Source: Oceanimonas sp052119705 (GTDB lineage Bacteria; Pseudomonadota; Gammaproteobacteria; Enterobacterales; Aeromonadaceae). Taken from it: a stretch of 64,000 nucleotides of DNA. Of the stretch, positions 62,342-64,000 are shown one piece after another. Positions within the stretch are counted from its first letter, which is position 1. Each line of letters starts with the position of its first letter. A model generated the notes under the pieces. The model saw nothing but the letters and a program-made list of their open reading frames with translations, was not told where the DNA came from and did not search any database. The position numbers were made by a program, and so were the translations under genes. The stretch covers positions 124,001 through 188,000 of the forward strand of contig NZ_JBGQOP010000002.1 in the NCBI RefSeq assembly GCF_052119705.1, in the 5' to 3' direction.

Positions 62342-64000
62342 ATGAGTGCCCCCTTTGATGCGAAAGCCTTTCTTGCCGTTGTAACCGATCAGCCCGGCGT
62401 GTATCTGATGTTTGATGATGCCGGGGTGATTATTTATGTGGGCAAAGCCAAAAATCTAAAAAAGCGGCTGTCTTCTTATTTCCGTACTCAGGTGAGCGGC
62501 GAGAAGACACGTGCGCTGGTGCGCAATATTCGTGATGTGCAGGTCACGGTGACCCACACCGAGACCGAAGCCTTGATTTTAGAGCACAATCTGATCAAGC
62601 AGCATCTGCCGCGTTACAACGTCTTGTTGCGTGATGATAAATCTTATCCTTATATCTTGATCAGCGATCACCTCCATCCTCGCATTGGTCTGCACCGCGG
62701 TGCGCGTAAGAAAAAGGGCGAGTATTTTGGCCCTTATCCGAATGGGGCTGCGGTGCGTGAAAGCCTGCATCTGATGCAAAAGCTGTTTCCGGTGCGCCAA
62801 TGCGAAGACAGCGTCTATGCCAATCGCTCGCGTCCCTGTTTATTGTATCAACTGAAGCGTTGCGCAGGCCCTTGTGTAAAAGGGCTGGTGAGCGAAGAAG
62901 AGTACGATCATCAATTGCAGTTGGCGCGCTTGTTCTTACAGGGTAAAAACCAGCAAGTGCTGCAAGATGTAGCCAACAGCATGGAGGTGGCCAGTCACGA
63001 GCTGCGTTTTGAAGACGCGGCCAAGTATCGGGATCAATTACAGGCGCTGCGCCGCGTGCAAGAGCAGCAGTTTGTGAGCGGCAATCTGCAAGATGACATG
63101 GACGTACTGGGCTTGGCGCTATCACAGCACCAAGCCTGTGTGCAGGTGTTGTTTATTCGCCAAGGCAAGATACTGGGCAGTCGCAGTTATTTCCCTAAGA
63201 TGCCAGCGGACACCGACGCCGAAGAAATTCTGCAAAGCTTCGTGCTGCAGTTTTACTTGGCCGGCATTGGTGGGCGAGAAGCGCCGACCGAGATCTTACT
63301 CGAGCAAACCTTGACCGACGAAGACGTACTCAGTGACACCCTGAGTCAACATTATGGCCGGCGCATTAAGTTACGTAGCCGCACGCGTGCAGAGCGGGCG
63401 CGCTTTGTAAAGCTTGCCACCACCAATGCCCAAACCGCCTTGGCCAGTCGCTTGGCGCACAAGAGCACCCAACGCCAACGCTTATTACAACTAGAAGAAG
63501 TGCTGGCTTGCCCGCCGATTTTGCGCATGGAATGCTTCGATATCTCACACACCATGGGCGAAAAAACCGTGGCTTCTTGTGTGGTCTTCAATCAAGAAGG
63601 CCCACAAAAAAGTGAGTATCGGCGCTTTAATATCACCAATATTACCCCTGGCGACGATTATGCCGCCATGGAGCAAGCCTTGAGCCGACGCTTTCATCAA
63701 GCGGACATCGATAAACTACCAGATATCTTATTTATTGATGGCGGCTTAGGGCAGTTGGCCCGCGCCGAGGAAGTGATCGCCCGTGAGCTGGCCGACAGCC
63801 CGCGCCAGCCATTATTAATTGGCGTGGCAAAAGGCGTGACCCGCAAGGCGGGGCTAGAAACCTTAGTGATGGGGGGCAGTCATGAAGAGCGCCATTTACC
63901 GGCTGATTTACCTGCCTTGCACCTTATTCAACATATACGTGATGAATCTCATCGCTTTGCCATTACCGGCCACCGCGCCCAGCGTGGCAAGGCGAGAACC
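62342..64000 (+). CDS. uvrC: UvrABC system protein C (3' end outside window)
   Basis: Dual-incision endonuclease of nucleotide excision repair. 553 codons are present and the frame is open to the window end; the full protein is usually about 610 residues, so the C-terminal helix-hairpin-helix DNA-binding part is missing. Visible are the GIY-YIG nuclease (GVYLMFDDAGVIIYVGKAKNL, about 19-39), a Cys-rich segment (CLLYQLKRCAGPCVKG), the UVR domain (about 205-235) and the RNase H-like second nuclease (ECFDISHTMGEKTVASCVVF; FIDGGLGQL; HRFAITGHR). It starts with ATG six bases after uvrY. Confidence 0.95.
   Translation, partial: MSAPFDAKAFLAVVTDQPGVYLMFDDAGVIIYVGKAKNLKKRLSSYFRTQVSGEKTRALVRNIRDVQVTVTHTETEALILEHNLIKQHLPRYNVLLRDDKSYPYILISDHLHPRIGLHRGARKKKGEYFGPYPNGAAVRESLHLMQKLFPVRQCEDSVYANRSRPCLLYQLKRCAGPCVKGLVSEEEYDHQLQLARLFLQGKNQQVLQDVANSMEVASHELRFEDAAKYRDQLQALRRVQEQQFVSGNLQDDMDVLGLALSQHQACVQVLFIRQGKILGSRSYFPKMPADTDAEEILQSFVLQFYLAGIGGREAPTEILLEQTLTDEDVLSDTLSQHYGRRIKLRSRTRAERARFVKLATTNAQTALASRLAHKSTQRQRLLQLEEVLACPPILRMECFDISHTMGEKTVASCVVFNQEGPQKSEYRRFNITNITPGDDYAAMEQALSRRFHQADIDKLPDILFIDGGLGQLARAEEVIARELADSPRQPLLIGVAKGVTRKAGLETLVMGGSHEERHLPADLPALHLIQHIRDESHRFAITGHRAQRGKART

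Overview
This window looks like a chromosome segment of a gammaproteobacterium close to Aeromonadaceae/Vibrionaceae, perhaps an Oceanisphaera/Oceanimonas-like marine genus. That placement is inferred from protein resemblance and gene order; there is no rRNA here to test it. The order tig-clpP-clpX-lon-hupB-ppiD, carA-carB, moaA-moaB-moaC-moaD-moaE, uvrY-uvrC and sprT-[nuclease]-rsmE-gshB-yqgE-ruvX is the familiar enteric/Vibrio type, and most proteins read almost residue for residue like Escherichia coli or Vibrio families. Base composition is near 50% GC in the core and falls clearly between about 19.2 and 25.5 kb.

Layout. 0-10 kb: ompA (minus), a small Xre regulator, nagK, fklB, dapB, carAB and a cold-shock gene. 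10-19 kb: a minus-strand housekeeping block (ruvX, yqgE, gshB, rsmE, a secreted EEP-family nuclease, sprT, metK), then tkt on the plus strand. 19-25.5 kb: an AT-richer accessory stretch. It starts with two genes that each carry a recognisable integron attC site, i.e. a small cassette array with no integrase in view. A Tat-exported dienelactone hydrolase, the YedE/YedF sulfur (or selenium) uptake pair, a DUF805 membrane protein and a periplasmic LprI-like protein follow. 25.6-38.6 kb: a large GAF/PAS/GGDEF/EAL protein, a split YeeE/YedE transporter, bcp, bamC, polB (DNA polymerase II), an alkyltransferase-like protein, an Aer-like chemoreceptor, a DUF1853 protein and a NIF3 protein. 38.9-40.7 kb: a luxO-luxU-like quorum-sensing relay pair. 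41-44.2 kb: molybdopterin genes behind a Moco riboswitch. 44.4-52.6 kb: a MetQ/NlpA-like binding protein, an alpha/beta hydrolase, alanine dehydrogenase, an M15 peptidase, YffB, a diguanylate cyclase and malic enzyme. 52.9-64 kb: the trigger factor/Clp/Lon/HU/PpiD proteostasis block, then uvrY and the first 553 codons of uvrC, cut by the window end.

How the parts work together. The 53-61.5 kb block is a protein folding and degradation set, and lon has a textbook heat-shock (sigma-32) promoter. The moa genes make molybdopterin under riboswitch control. luxO-luxU would be the response regulator and phosphorelay protein of a Vibrio-type quorum circuit; no sensor kinase or LuxR/HapR-type regulator is in the window. 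Upstream of luxO, where Vibrio carries the divergent sRNA gene qrr1, there is a minus-strand intrinsic terminator in gene-free DNA, which makes a divergent small RNA plausible. Two different YeeE/YedE systems suggest redundant import of sulfur (or selenium) compounds.

The most noteworthy points are the two-cassette attC array, the possible luxO-linked sRNA with a four-copy 19-bp tandem repeat, replacement of endA by an unrelated secreted nuclease at the conserved sprT-rsmE locus, and at least five families of short dispersed intergenic repeats.
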